This document shows positions 8,209 to 16,816 of a stretch of DNA of 35,966 nt, one piece after another (within the stretch, counting starts at the first letter, position 1; each line of letters opens with the position of its first letter). A program made the position numbers and the translations under genes. Source of the DNA: Acinetobacter qingfengensis (GTDB taxonomy: Bacteria; Pseudomonadota; Gammaproteobacteria; Pseudomonadales; Moraxellaceae); the NCBI RefSeq assembly GCF_008693185.1, contig NZ_VXKN01000015.1:1-35966 (forward strand), written 5' to 3'. The notes beneath the pieces were generated by a model that was not told the DNA's origin, ran no database searches, and was given only the letters and a program-made list of their open reading frames with translations.

Positions 8209-9149
8209 ATCGTCACCTCAAAATAATGAGCAGAATGTTTGAGTTGGAAGAGCTGTTGATTAAGTTGCTTGAGTACTTCACTGGCAGTTGTATGCTCAAT
8301 GGCAATACTAGTTGTACGGGCACTCAGTCGAATTCTATGATGTGTGTGTTGCTGATAATATGCATTGGATTCAATCATCTGTTGAAGTTGCTGTGCTATT
8401 TTTTGTGCAGCCAGAATAGATGTTTCCGGCAATAAAATACTAAAACGGTCACCTGCCAGACGACAAAGCAAATCCTTTTGTCTTAAATTCAGGCTGATCA
8501 ATTGTGATACATATTGCAAAATGGCTGAACCTTCATCGAAACCGTATTGCTGATTAATTTTTTGAAAATCCTGCATATCGACCAAAATAGCGCAGGCCGG
8601 ACTGGATTGATGCTGTTGTTTATCGATAACCAATTGTAAGTGTTGCTTGAAATAATTGGCATCGGCCAAAGGCACCAGTGCATCAAAAAAACGATGGTCA
8701 CGAAAAATTTGTTCACGTTTAGCCAATTGTCTGGAAATTGCCAATTGCTCATGGTGCCAGTAATAAAATCCCAGTGTTACCAGAAATAGACCGATTGGAA
8801 AAGGGATAGATTCAAGCCATGTGTCCCACATCATATTTTGTGGAACACGATAAAATTCATCCAAAGTATCCATCCATAAATGGAAAAATACCAAACTTAG
8901 CCCATATACAAAAAAATTGGTGACTCGCCCACGTGGTCGGCTACGCACAATTAGCCATAACCAGATCATGACAAATAATGCAGCACCACCTTCACCCACG
9001 ATATCCACCCAATTCCATTGAATTGGCGGTTTGTGTTGTCCCATGAAAAAAAACAGTAGCCATCCGATCAGGCTGAATATGGCTAAAAAAAGTAACGGCG
9101 GGAATAATGAATAAGATTGTCTGGACATAACATGCGAGATCACCATCAT
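8205..9149 (-). CDS. Membrane protein with degenerate GGDEF domain
   Basis: 314 residues. Four membrane segments lie at ~15-36, 50-68, 78-92 and 114-131, followed by a cytoplasmic GGDEF-type domain (~155-314). The domain is recognisable from LVDMQDFQKINQQYGFDEGS (190-208) and CRLAGDRFSILLP (229-241). The signature loop reads AGDRF, not GGDEF, and the substrate-side residues normally spelled FKxiNDxyGHxxGD are also altered, so diguanylate cyclase activity is unlikely. It may bind nucleotide or act as a membrane sensor for the coupled AraC regulator. Two consecutive ATG codons are possible starts (9149 and 9146). The GAGGT site is 6 nt before the second, so 9146 may be used. It is first in a two-gene operon with a 4-nt overlap. 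Confidence 0.82.
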   Translation of the reverse strand: MMVISHVMSRQSYSLFPPLLFLAIFSLIGWLLFFFMGQHKPPIQWNWVDIVGEGGAALFVMIWLWLIVRSRPRGRVTNFFVYGLSLVFFHLWMDTLDEFYRVPQNMMWDTWLESIPFPIGLFLVTLGFYYWHHEQLAISRQLAKREQIFRDHRFFDALVPLADANYFKQHLQLVIDKQQHQSSPACAILVDMQDFQKINQQYGFDEGSAILQYVSQLISLNLRQKDLLCRLAGDRFSILLPETSILAAQKIAQQLQQMIESNAYYQQHTHHRIRLSARTTSIAIEHTTASEVLKQLNQQLFQLKHSAHYFEVTI

Positions 9150-9198
9150 GTGACCTCAAAGCTAAACAGATTTGTATGACAATTTTATGGCAAAGACT

Positions 9199-9366
9199 CA
9201 GGTCAAATAAGCTCAATCTATATTTTAAGATTTTATAAAAACCCTGCTTTTTACAAGAATAGATTTTCCAAAAAATCAAAATTTATAGTGGTTTTCTGTA
9301 TGGATTATTTCGATATCTTGTATTTTTAGGCAAAAACAAACGTTGAGAACAGGTCAAATTAGCTCA
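9199..9366. repeat. Pair of 17-bp direct repeats, candidate operators
   Basis: CAGGTCAAATAAGCTCA (9199-9215) and CAGGTCAAATTAGCTCA (9350-9366) differ at one position and are in the same orientation, 151 bp apart. They lie in the 352-bp gap between the AraC/GGDEF operon (leftward) and the TonB receptor gene (rightward). AraC-family proteins usually bind direct repeats of about this size. Nothing else in the gap explains them. Confidence 0.55.
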
Positions 9367-9372
9367 TTTTTA

Positions 9373-9404
9373 ACTGCAATATTGGCAAAATTGCAGTACT
9401 TTTT
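9373..9404 (+). terminator. Weak hairpin in the divergent intergenic region
   Basis: ACTGCAAT (9373-9380) pairs with ATTGCAGT (9390-9397) over 8 bp, followed by ACTTTTTA. It precedes the Pho box and may block read-through into the receptor gene. The stem is AT-rich, so this is a weak call. Confidence 0.35.
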
Positions 9405-9419
9405 ATGAGGAAATAAATA

Positions 9420-9453
9420 CTGTCACATTTGATTCACTTTGTATTCTTATTGT
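9420..9453 (+). promoter_or_regulatory. Candidate PhoB box and promoter of the phytate operon
   Basis: CTGTCAC (9420-9426), 4-bp spacer ATTT, GATTCAC (9431-9437) follows the 7-4-7 PhoB box layout. Ten bases further on lies TATTGT (9448-9453) as a -10, the same spacing as in E. coli phoA. There is no separate good -35, as expected for a PhoB-activated promoter. The predicted start (~9460) leaves a ~40-nt leader. Confidence 0.5.
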
Positions 9454-9501
9454 CTGTGGTCATGAAAATCCGACTTGATTGATTGGGGAAAGGAAATACA
9501 C

Positions 9502-12006
9502 ATGCATCAGACCAAAGCAACACAACAATTTAAATTGAAATATACCGTGCTGACCTTATCATTAATGATGACCTCATTGAGTTATGCACAAACTCAAAGT
9601 AGTGCTGACGATGCGGTGGCTTTGGCACCTATCTATGTGCAATCTGTAGGTGATACCACCAATATTGATGAAGCACTCAAAGAACAAAAAGCGACAGATC
9701 AAATCAGCAGTGTGGTACATGCCGATGCCATCGGACAATTACCGGATGATAACGCAGCAGAAGCTTTACAGCGTATTCCGGGAGTATCCACCGAACGTGA
9801 TCAGGGCGAAGGCCGTTTTGTCACAGTCCGTGGTCTGGGGGCAGATCTTAACTCAGTAAGTATCAATGGTACGCTGGTGCCTGCGCCAGAAAGTGATCGC
9901 CGTGGTGTTGCATTGGATGTTTTGCCATCAGGATTAATTCAATCATTATCTGTCGTCAAAACCCTGACCCCTGATATGGATGCCAATGCACTGGGTGGGT
10001 CAGTGCAAATTCAGAGTATGTCGGCATTTGACCATGAAGGATTATTTTATACCGGAAATGTTGAAGGCAGTTATGATGATAAACGTGAGAAATATAGTCC
10101 AAAATTATCAGGCGCGATCAGTAACCGCTTTAGTATAGGCGACGGTGAAGATAACTTTGGGGTTGCCGCAGCAGTGAGTTATCAAAAACGTAAATTTGGT
10201 TCGGATAACGTAGAAACTGGCGGAAGTTGGGATGGTGATGCCTTGGAAGAAACCTCCATGCGCCAGTATGATATTACCCGTGAGCGTCTGGGTGTTGGCC
10301 TGAATATGGACTATCGCCCAACAGAAAATAGTCAATATTATTTGCGCACCTTATTTAGTCGTTTTAAAGACAATGAAGTACGTAATGCAGTAAAAACAGA
10401 ATTTTCAGATGCCTTATTGCCTTCAGAAACTGGTGCTGCAGAAATTACACGCGCATTAAAAGCCCGTGAAGAAACGCAGGAAATACAATCTTATGTCCTT
10501 GGTACTAAACATGAATTTGATGTTTGGACAATTGAAGGGCAAGTCGGATACAGTGAGGCCTCAGAAAAAAATCCTAAGGGCATTGCTGCTGCAAACTACG
10601 TTGGCGAGTTTGATAATGTAGGATATAACAGTCGTTCCAAACCGGTTATTTTCGGAGGTTCGGATATTTATGATGCCAGCCAGTACACATTGGATAAAAT
10701 TGAGCAGGAAAGTAGCCTTGCTAAAGACAAAGAAAAAAATATCAAATTTGACCTGACCCGACATTTTAGTCTGGCAAATTATCCTGCTGAATTGAAATTT
10801 GGTGCCAAGCTCAGCCAACGTGAAAAAACCAATAATACCGATGTTTGGGTCTATAAGGATTTTGACAGTTCCAATGGTCTATCCGGAACAGGACATTACG
10901 ATCTGGCCAAGTTTGGGCCAGTCATTAGTACAGGTGCTGTGTACAATTATCTCAGTGGTTTAAATGCTGATGATTATCTGGATATGGAAGAATCCACCAT
11001 CAATGACTTTAAAACCAATGAAGATATTCGCTCAGCTTATTTTATGCAAACCATTGATTTTGATAAATTGCGTTTAATCGCAGGTTTGCGTTATGAAGAT
11101 ACTCATTTTAAAACGCAGGGTTATGAGTTTAAAGATGAACAAATCAGTACAACCAAATTTAAAAATAATTATGATCACTGGTTACCGGGTGTATTAGTAC
11201 GTTATGAACTAAGTGATGATGCTGTGCTACGTGCAGGATGGACCAATACGGTCGTTCGTCCGACTTTTGCCCAATCTTCACCGGGGATTTACATTGATAC
11301 CAGTGATTTGGAAGCAGAATTTGGTAATCCCAATTTAAAACCATTAGAGGCACAAAACTTTGATTTTGGGGTCGAGCGTTATTTTGGTCGAGCCAGTGTG
11401 ATTTCCTTCAATGCCTTCTATAAAGATATCAAGAATTTTATTTATAATACTGACATAGCTGGAACAGGCGAATGGGCTGATTATAGTGAAGCAATTACCT
11501 ATAAAAATGGTGAGAAAGCAAAATTATATGGGGTGGAACTGGCCTATTCACAAAAATTTGATCAGCTTCCTGCACCATGGAATGGTTTATTGATTGGACT
11601 TAATACAACTTTCAGTCGTTCAGAAGCCAATATTAGTGGCACAAAAGATGGTGTGTATAGTCAACGTAAAATTAATTTACCTAATCAGTCTAAATTGGTG
11701 GGTAATGCCTTATTGGGTTGGGAGAATGAAAAATTTGGCTTTAAAGTTTCGGCCAACTATAAATCCTCTTATTTATATGAACTTTCTGCTATTGATACCC
11801 CTGAAAAGGATATTTATAGCGACGAACAGTTGTTTGTGGATTTTAGTAGTCACTTTAATATTCGCCCAAATCTACAACTTAGATTTGATGTTCAGAATAT
11901 TACCAATGAACATTACTACACCTATATGGGACGTCAGCAATTGAATGCGCAATATGAAGAATATGGCCCAACGTTCAAGCTGAGCTTAAATTTCCATAAT
12001 TTTTAA
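9502..12006 (+). CDS. TonB-dependent outer-membrane receptor, probable phytate/inositol-phosphate uptake
   Basis: 834 residues from ATG 9502, which has an AGGAAA site 7 nt upstream; a TTG nine codons earlier is open but has no ribosome site. The signal peptide ends at SYA (residue 29). Plug domain at ~50-165 with LPDDNAAEALQRIPGVST, RGLGADLNSVSINGT and the terminal NALGGSVQI. The 22-strand barrel follows and ends in aromatic Phe (FHNF). The subgroup resembles the TonB receptors of sugar- and phosphate-scavenging loci rather than siderophore receptors. The gene downstream by 22 nt is a beta-propeller phytase, and a Pho-box promoter lies upstream. I infer that it imports phytate, lower inositol phosphates or a related phosphorylated compound. 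The substrate is not proven by the sequence. Confidence 0.9.
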   Translation: MHQTKATQQFKLKYTVLTLSLMMTSLSYAQTQSSADDAVALAPIYVQSVGDTTNIDEALKEQKATDQISSVVHADAIGQLPDDNAAEALQRIPGVSTERDQGEGRFVTVRGLGADLNSVSINGTLVPAPESDRRGVALDVLPSGLIQSLSVVKTLTPDMDANALGGSVQIQSMSAFDHEGLFYTGNVEGSYDDKREKYSPKLSGAISNRFSIGDGEDNFGVAAAVSYQKRKFGSDNVETGGSWDGDALEETSMRQYDITRERLGVGLNMDYRPTENSQYYLRTLFSRFKDNEVRNAVKTEFSDALLPSETGAAEITRALKAREETQEIQSYVLGTKHEFDVWTIEGQVGYSEASEKNPKGIAAANYVGEFDNVGYNSRSKPVIFGGSDIYDASQYTLDKIEQESSLAKDKEKNIKFDLTRHFSLANYPAELKFGAKLSQREKTNNTDVWVYKDFDSSNGLSGTGHYDLAKFGPVISTGAVYNYLSGLNADDYLDMEESTINDFKTNEDIRSAYFMQTIDFDKLRLIAGLRYEDTHFKTQGYEFKDEQISTTKFKNNYDHWLPGVLVRYELSDDAVLRAGWTNTVVRPTFAQSSPGIYIDTSDLEAEFGNPNLKPLEAQNFDFGVERYFGRASVISFNAFYKDIKNFIYNTDIAGTGEWADYSEAITYKNGEKAKLYGVELAYSQKFDQLPAPWNGLLIGLNTTFSRSEANISGTKDGVYSQRKINLPNQSKLVGNALLGWENEKFGFKVSANYKSSYLYELSAIDTPEKDIYSDEQLFVDFSSHFNIRPNLQLRFDVQNITNEHYYTYMGRQQLNAQYEEYGPTFKLSLNFHNF

Positions 12007-12028
12007 TAAAATAAATTAGGTAAAAAAC

Positions 12029-13969
12029 GTGAAAAAATTTCCACTCGCAGCATTATTTTGTAGTATTAGCTTGATGACGGCATGTGCTACACAGCAGCAA
12101 GTAACACAAACAGCGGCAAAAGTCTCTACATCTGAAACCATTGCAGTGAAACAGCTTGCACAGGATGAATTTAAACTTGAAAATGCCAAGGCCATCAATT
12201 GGTCTGCATGGCCTGAAGCTGTTCTATTGCAAACCAGTAAAACACAGGGATTGCGTATTCTGAATGCACAGCAGCATATTTTGTTCCAGCAGAATGGTCA
12301 CTTTTCCAGCTTTGATTCCCGTGCCAATGCGCAGGGTATTTTATTGGCCGTTAGCGATATCCAGCGGCAACAAGTGTTGTTGGCACAACTGGATCAAACA
12401 CAAAAAGCATTACAGACAACCACCTATATTCCTAAACGGCATTTTAAAGTAGAAGATGTTTGTTTATATCAGGATCAACAACAGAATACCTTTGCTTTTT
12501 TGGTGGGTGAGGAAGGCATGGGTGAGCAGTGGTTTGTTGCCAAACAACAGCAACCATTAAAACAACCTTTACTGGTGAGAACATTAAGTTTGCCGCCTCA
12601 AAGCAGTTTTTGTCAGGTAGATGATTCTACAGCTCAATTGATTGTGAATGAAGCAAATGTAGGTGTATGGGCGTATCCGGCAGGCACAGAAGCTGAGTTA
12701 ACACGGCAACCCATTGATTTGATTAAACCATTTGGTTCAATCCAGGGTTCGCCTTCAGGTTTGGCACTGATCAATCAGCAGTTAGCCGTTTTGGATGAAA
12801 AAGCATCATTAATTTATCGTTATCAATATTTGGATCAAGCTTGGAAAACTTTGACGCCACTTAAACTCGAAGGTGCGTTACAAGAACCTGAACAGTTGAG
12901 CTTTAGTGGAACTGATGATTCCAAAAAACTCTGGATTTATGATGAGGAACGAATTCTCACCGGACAAGTGAACTGGCAAACCAAACCTATGGCTAAAACC
13001 ACAGAATTACCTGTTGTTGTTGCAGATATTCAGACACAAAGTGTACCGAGCGCAGGAGATGCCGCAGACGATCCTGCGATCTGGCATAATAAAAATGCCC
13101 CTGATCAGTCCAGAATTTTAGGAACAGATAAACAAGGCGGTTTACAGGTATATGATTTACATGGTCAAACTAAACAATATTTAAAAGTAGGGCGTTTAAA
13201 TAATGTGGATATTCGTCCGAATTTTAAATGGGGCAAGCAACAGGTTGATTTAGCGGTAGCGACTAATCGTGATCATAACAGCTTGCATCTTTTTGCTATT
13301 CATCAGCAAACCGGACAAGTATCAGAAATTGGTCAAGTCAAAACTTCCTTAAAGGATATTTATGGCCTTTGTCTTTATCAGGATCCTAAAGGCGAAATTT
13401 ATGCCATTCCAAATGATCAGGATGGTCGATTTATTCAATATCACCTCTATGCAAATGGTGACCATATTGAAGCGAAAGTGATACAGCAATTTGCTGTCAA
13501 AACCCAGCCTGAAGGCTGTGTGGTAGATGATGCAAGCGGACGAATTTTTCTGGGAGAAGAAGATCATGCCGTCTGGGTTAAGGATTTAACCTCATCAACA
13601 CAGGCAATGCAAAAAGTCATTGAAGTAGGACAAGTGGTACATGATGATATTGAAGGACTGGCTTTATATCATGGTCAAAATAAAAGTTATTTGATTATCT
13701 CCAGCCAAGGAAATGACAGTTATGTGGTTGTTGATGCGCAAGCACCTTATACCGTACGTGGCGCATTTCGAATTGGTCTGAACGCTGAACAAAAAATCGA
13801 TGCTGTTTCAGAAACTGATGGTCTGGATGTCAGTAGTCATTATTTTGGATCGAAATGGTCAAAAGGCTTGCTGGTTGTTCAGGATGGGCGTAAGCGCATG
13901 CCAGAAGCAAATCAAAACTTTAAATATGTATCATGGGAGAAAATTGCCGAATTACTTAAACTTGAATAA
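12029..13969 (+). CDS. phy: Beta-propeller phytase, dual-domain lipoprotein
   Basis: 646 residues with a GTG start, AGG 8 nt upstream. Lipoprotein signal peptide with MTAC lipobox (Cys19), so membrane-anchored. Residues ~330-646 are a typical 3-phytase propeller: DAADDPAIWHN, GTDKQGGLQVYDL, GRLNNVDIRP, EGCVVDDASGRIFLGEED, DDIEGLALY and ETDGLD. These carry the acidic calcium and phosphate ligands of the family. Residues ~40-325 form a second, more diverged propeller-like domain, as in other dual-domain phytases where the N-terminal half boosts activity. Such enzymes release phosphate from Ca-phytate. It is co-transcribed with the TonB receptor. No terminator is visible after the stop; instead a structured element follows. 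Confidence 0.9.
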   Translation: MKKFPLAALFCSISLMTACATQQQVTQTAAKVSTSETIAVKQLAQDEFKLENAKAINWSAWPEAVLLQTSKTQGLRILNAQQHILFQQNGHFSSFDSRANAQGILLAVSDIQRQQVLLAQLDQTQKALQTTTYIPKRHFKVEDVCLYQDQQQNTFAFLVGEEGMGEQWFVAKQQQPLKQPLLVRTLSLPPQSSFCQVDDSTAQLIVNEANVGVWAYPAGTEAELTRQPIDLIKPFGSIQGSPSGLALINQQLAVLDEKASLIYRYQYLDQAWKTLTPLKLEGALQEPEQLSFSGTDDSKKLWIYDEERILTGQVNWQTKPMAKTTELPVVVADIQTQSVPSAGDAADDPAIWHNKNAPDQSRILGTDKQGGLQVYDLHGQTKQYLKVGRLNNVDIRPNFKWGKQQVDLAVATNRDHNSLHLFAIHQQTGQVSEIGQVKTSLKDIYGLCLYQDPKGEIYAIPNDQDGRFIQYHLYANGDHIEAKVIQQFAVKTQPEGCVVDDASGRIFLGEEDHAVWVKDLTSSTQAMQKVIEVGQVVHDDIEGLALYHGQNKSYLIISSQGNDSYVVVDAQAPYTVRGAFRIGLNAEQKIDAVSETDGLDVSSHYFGSKWSKGLLVVQDGRKRMPEANQNFKYVSWEKIAELLKLE

Positions 13970-13979
13970 GTGACCGGTA

Positions 13980-14100
13980 ATTTGACTGATCTATCGTTTG
14001 TCGATATGTCGATGGTCAATAGCCGAATTCTATCTGATCGGGTCGATCTTTGCTTCAGGCAAAGATTGAACCCCGTTAAGGAAATTCCTGATAGTCAAAT
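13980..14100 (+). ncRNA. Highly structured intergenic element before the TSUP gene
   Basis: An outer stem ATTTGACT (13980-13987)/AGTCAAAT (14093-14100) encloses two inner hairpins: TATCG/CGATA (13992-13996 with 14002-14006) and a strong ~14-bp stem (14040-14053 with 14059-14073, loop TTCAG, one bulge, one wobble). There is no T tract, so it is not a normal terminator. It ends 50 nt before the GTG of the exporter gene. It could be a cis-regulatory leader, an RNA-processing signal or a repeat-family element. I do not recognise a known riboswitch. Confidence 0.4.
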
Positions 14101-14149
14101 ATATATGTAATGATTATGCTGTGATTCCACGTTACATGGATGAAACATA

Positions 14150-14890
14150 GTGATTGCATTTATCAGTGCCGTATTTTTTCTGGCAGGGATGGTCAAGGGT
14201 GTCATTGGTCTGGGATTGCCTACAGTTGCAATGGCATTATTAACCCTGTTTATCAGTCCGATTCAGGCCGCAGCATTCCTGTTAATTCCTTCTCTTGTCA
14301 CAAATATTTGGCAACTGTTTGCCGAAGGTGCATTTCTGGGATTATTGCGCCGATTTTTTTGGTTATTGGCTGCGCTGATTGTGGGAACGTTTTGGAGTAT
14401 TTTTCCGACATTAGGAAGTGATCAGGGCTATATCAGTGAAATTCTACTGGGCAGTATGCTAATTCTTTACGCACTCTATGGCCTATTTGCCAAAAATATT
14501 CCGGATCTCTCGAAATACGAAACCTATCTGTCTCCGTTTATCGGTTATTTGTCGGGAGCGTTGATTGTGGCAACAGGTGTGGTGATTATTCCGGTTGCGC
14601 CTTATCTGAACAGTTTGCGTTTACAAAAGAATGATTTAGTCCAATCATTGGGTTTGGTGTTTACAATATCTACCTTATGTCTGGCATGGTTTTTATATCA
14701 AAATCCTAAATCAACCTTACTAACAGACTGGCATTTATCGATTGTGGCATTAATTGTAGCACTAGTGGGCATGTGGGTTGGGCAAAAAATTCGCTACAAA
14801 ATCAGTGAGCAAAAATTTCGTAGAATTTTCTTCTATGGCTTAATGGGATTGGGCAGTTATATGGTAATTCATCAATTTCCATTCAGTTAA
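14150..14890 (+). CDS. TSUP (TauE/SafE/YfcA) family membrane transporter
   Basis: 246 residues with about eight hydrophobic helices. The N-terminal signature AGMVKGVIGLGLPTVAMALL (residues ~11-30) and a related half-repeat near residue 125 (SPFIGYLSGALIVATG) define the TSUP fold, made of two inverted halves. The family exports or imports sulfite, sulfoacetate, taurine-derived or other organic anions; the substrate here is unknown. Start is GTG 14150, with GGATGA 7-12 nt upstream. The 3' end overlaps the convergent LysR gene by 8 nt. A long structured leader precedes it. Co-transcription with the phytase gene 180 nt upstream is possible because no terminator intervenes. Confidence 0.88.
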   Translation: MIAFISAVFFLAGMVKGVIGLGLPTVAMALLTLFISPIQAAAFLLIPSLVTNIWQLFAEGAFLGLLRRFFWLLAALIVGTFWSIFPTLGSDQGYISEILLGSMLILYALYGLFAKNIPDLSKYETYLSPFIGYLSGALIVATGVVIIPVAPYLNSLRLQKNDLVQSLGLVFTISTLCLAWFLYQNPKSTLLTDWHLSIVALIVALVGMWVGQKIRYKISEQKFRRIFFYGLMGLGSYMVIHQFPFS

Positions 14891-15785
14891 TTTGAAATTG
14901 CCGGCGTACATCGCAGAGATACTGATAAAAATCTTGATATGTTACAGTTAATTGGTGTTCGGGATGATATGCCAAGAGTAAATTGCGATTTGCCCATTTA
15001 CCAGATAGTGCAATTTGTCGAAAATCAAATTGATTTATAAAACGCTGGGCAATACGGGTTGGAATAATCGCAATACCAACGCCTGTACTCACCACTTGAA
15101 TCAAAGCGGAAAAATCTAATAATCGCAAACGATAATGCATGATTTTTCCATGCTGTTTAAAATATTGTTCGATGGACTGCTGTAAAGCATGTTGTGGCAT
15201 CAGCCCCACCCAATCCTGAGCTATAATCTCATCAGGATTAAGTTGATGATACTGGCTGAGCGAGTGATGATTTGAACAAATCAGGCATAAAGGATCGACA
15301 ACAAAATGCTGAGTAATTAAATCAGAAGTATCAAAAACATCAGAAATTAGAGCAAGTTGAGCCTCGTGTTGTCTAAGTTTTTCCAGAATGATTGTGGTTT
15401 CTGCTTCCCTAATGTGTAATTGTAATTGTGGATAATGTAATAGGTAATTGGGCAAAATATGTGGTAAATATTCACTTTGTGCAGAAGAATTACACCAAAG
15501 AGTGATAGATAAATTTTCCTGTTGATGAAATTGAGTAAACTCCTGTTGTAGATGCTGAAATTGTTGTTGCAATAAACAGGCATGTCGATAAAAAACTTGT
15601 CCTGCTGCAGTAAGCTGAACTCCTGTAGCATGCCGACTAAATAATGGGCAAAAACGTTGCTCAAGTTTTTTAATCCGTTCACTACAGGCTTGTACCGACA
15701 ATGCACAGCGCTCAGCCGCTTTGCTAAAGCTTCCAGTTTCTACAATATCAAGAAATAATTGAATATCGAACAGATCAAGGCGCAT
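14883..15785 (-). CDS. LysR-family transcriptional regulator
   Basis: 300 residues. The winged helix-turn-helix occupies residues ~3-62 (FDIQLFLDIVETGSFSKAAERCALSVQACSERIKKLE). A periplasmic-binding-protein-like effector domain follows (~88-295), with the usual STGVGIAIIPTRIA segment. The wing sequence TGVQLTAAGQVFY is standard. The gene is the second of a pair, 15 nt downstream of the bestrophin-like channel, and is convergent with the TSUP gene (8-nt overlap). LysR regulators often control adjacent genes, so the channel or the TSUP transporter are candidate targets, but neither is divergent from it, which weakens the case. A GGA lies about 8 nt before the ATG. Confidence 0.9.
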   Translation of the reverse strand: MRLDLFDIQLFLDIVETGSFSKAAERCALSVQACSERIKKLEQRFCPLFSRHATGVQLTAAGQVFYRHACLLQQQFQHLQQEFTQFHQQENLSITLWCNSSAQSEYLPHILPNYLLHYPQLQLHIREAETTIILEKLRQHEAQLALISDVFDTSDLITQHFVVDPLCLICSNHHSLSQYHQLNPDEIIAQDWVGLMPQHALQQSIEQYFKQHGKIMHYRLRLLDFSALIQVVSTGVGIAIIPTRIAQRFINQFDFRQIALSGKWANRNLLLAYHPEHQLTVTYQDFYQYLCDVRRQFQIN

Positions 15786-15800
15786 ATTTTTTCCAAAACT

Positions 15801-16715
15801 TTAAAGCAGGTTGTGCTGATCTGGTTTCATCGGTGGTGGTGGTGTTTTACCAATAGCCGTTAATAATTCGCGTTCTACCAAACGGACAATTGAATCTAGT
15901 GGTAGATCATTTTCCTGAGTACCAAAAGGTTCTTCCAATTGTGCACTTAAAGCATCCAGACCCAAAAACATATAAGCAATCACACCTACCAGAATTGGTG
16001 TCCATAAACCCAAAATATCCCCAAGACTAAAAGGCAATATAAAGCAAAAGACATAAATGGCGCGATTAAGCAGTACTGAGTAGGCAAATGGTAAAGGTGT
16101 ACTGGCAATACGATCACAGCCAGCCTGTACATTGCCCAGTTCTACTACATGTGAAACGATTTGCCGATAGAGAATATCGGTAATTTCTTTGGCTTCCAGT
16201 GCATGCACAAGTTCTTTTTGAATCATATTAAGCATGTATTGTGGTGCATTAATCAGATGATTTAATTTGTTAACAGAATGCTCATTCATCCGACCGAATT
16301 CCAAGAACTGTGTTGGATGTGCAGTTTGATAACGTAAGCGGTCGCGTAACAAATTGGTGAAAATAATCGTCTTGTGCAGAATGCGTTCACGCCGTGTATC
16401 TGCTAAGACCAGTGTTTCCCGATCCATGTGCCGAATATTTGCAATCAGGGAACCCCATAATTTACGACCTTCCCACCAACGGTCATAGCAGGCATTATTT
16501 CTAAAGCCAATGAAAATTGACAAAATAACACCGAAAATCGTAAAGCCGATAGCTGGAACCTTGGGAATAGCAGAAAAGAAATGATGTTCAGATAAAAAGG
16601 CAATAATGCCTGACATGATCATCACCATCAGCAATGAAGGCAAAATAGTAGGTAATATAGTCCCTTTCCATGCAAATAGCAGATAAAAGATATTGTTTTT
16701 ATTACGAATGATCAT
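15801..16715 (-). CDS. Bestrophin-like (UPF0187) anion channel
   Basis: 304 residues from ATG 16715 (MIIRNKNNIFYLLFAWKGTILP), which matches the usual bacterial bestrophin start. The frame extends 14 codons to a GTG at 16757 that lacks a ribosome site. Features are hydrophobic segments after KGTILP and around GFTIFGVILSIFIGFRNN, the signature NNACYDRWWEGRKLWG, and a late pair near FCFILPFSLG and TPILVGVIAYMFLGLDAL. An acidic EEPFG motif (cf. the EEPFG of the family) and a Pro-rich tail end it. Bestrophins form pentameric inner-membrane channels; bacterial ones conduct anions or cations. It is upstream of and probably co-transcribed with the LysR gene. Confidence 0.9.
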   Translation of the reverse strand: MIIRNKNNIFYLLFAWKGTILPTILPSLLMVMIMSGIIAFLSEHHFFSAIPKVPAIGFTIFGVILSIFIGFRNNACYDRWWEGRKLWGSLIANIRHMDRETLVLADTRRERILHKTIIFTNLLRDRLRYQTAHPTQFLEFGRMNEHSVNKLNHLINAPQYMLNMIQKELVHALEAKEITDILYRQIVSHVVELGNVQAGCDRIASTPLPFAYSVLLNRAIYVFCFILPFSLGDILGLWTPILVGVIAYMFLGLDALSAQLEEPFGTQENDLPLDSIVRLVERELLTAIGKTPPPPMKPDQHNLL

Positions 16716-16765
16716 GGCTTGTTTATCACATATCCTGATAGAGTGAAAATTTTGCACCGATCAAT

Positions 16766-16797
16766 GTAAAAAGGCAATCTGTTGATCAAATTGCCTT
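16766..16797 (-). terminator. Terminator of the ubiG-mupP-yciK operon
   Basis: On the minus strand AAGGCAAT (16797-16790) pairs with ATTGCCTT (16778-16771), loop of 11 nt, followed by a T-rich run (complement of 16766-16770). It lies just after the yciK stop, before the bestrophin gene. Confidence 0.7.
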
Positions 16798-16816
16798 GTT
16801 CAAATTTTAATAGGCT

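Noticed and set aside
13980..14100. Known riboswitch classes (fluoride, yybP-ykoY) for the element before the TSUP gene
   Set aside because: The conserved core sequences of these classes are not present, so no named class is assigned.
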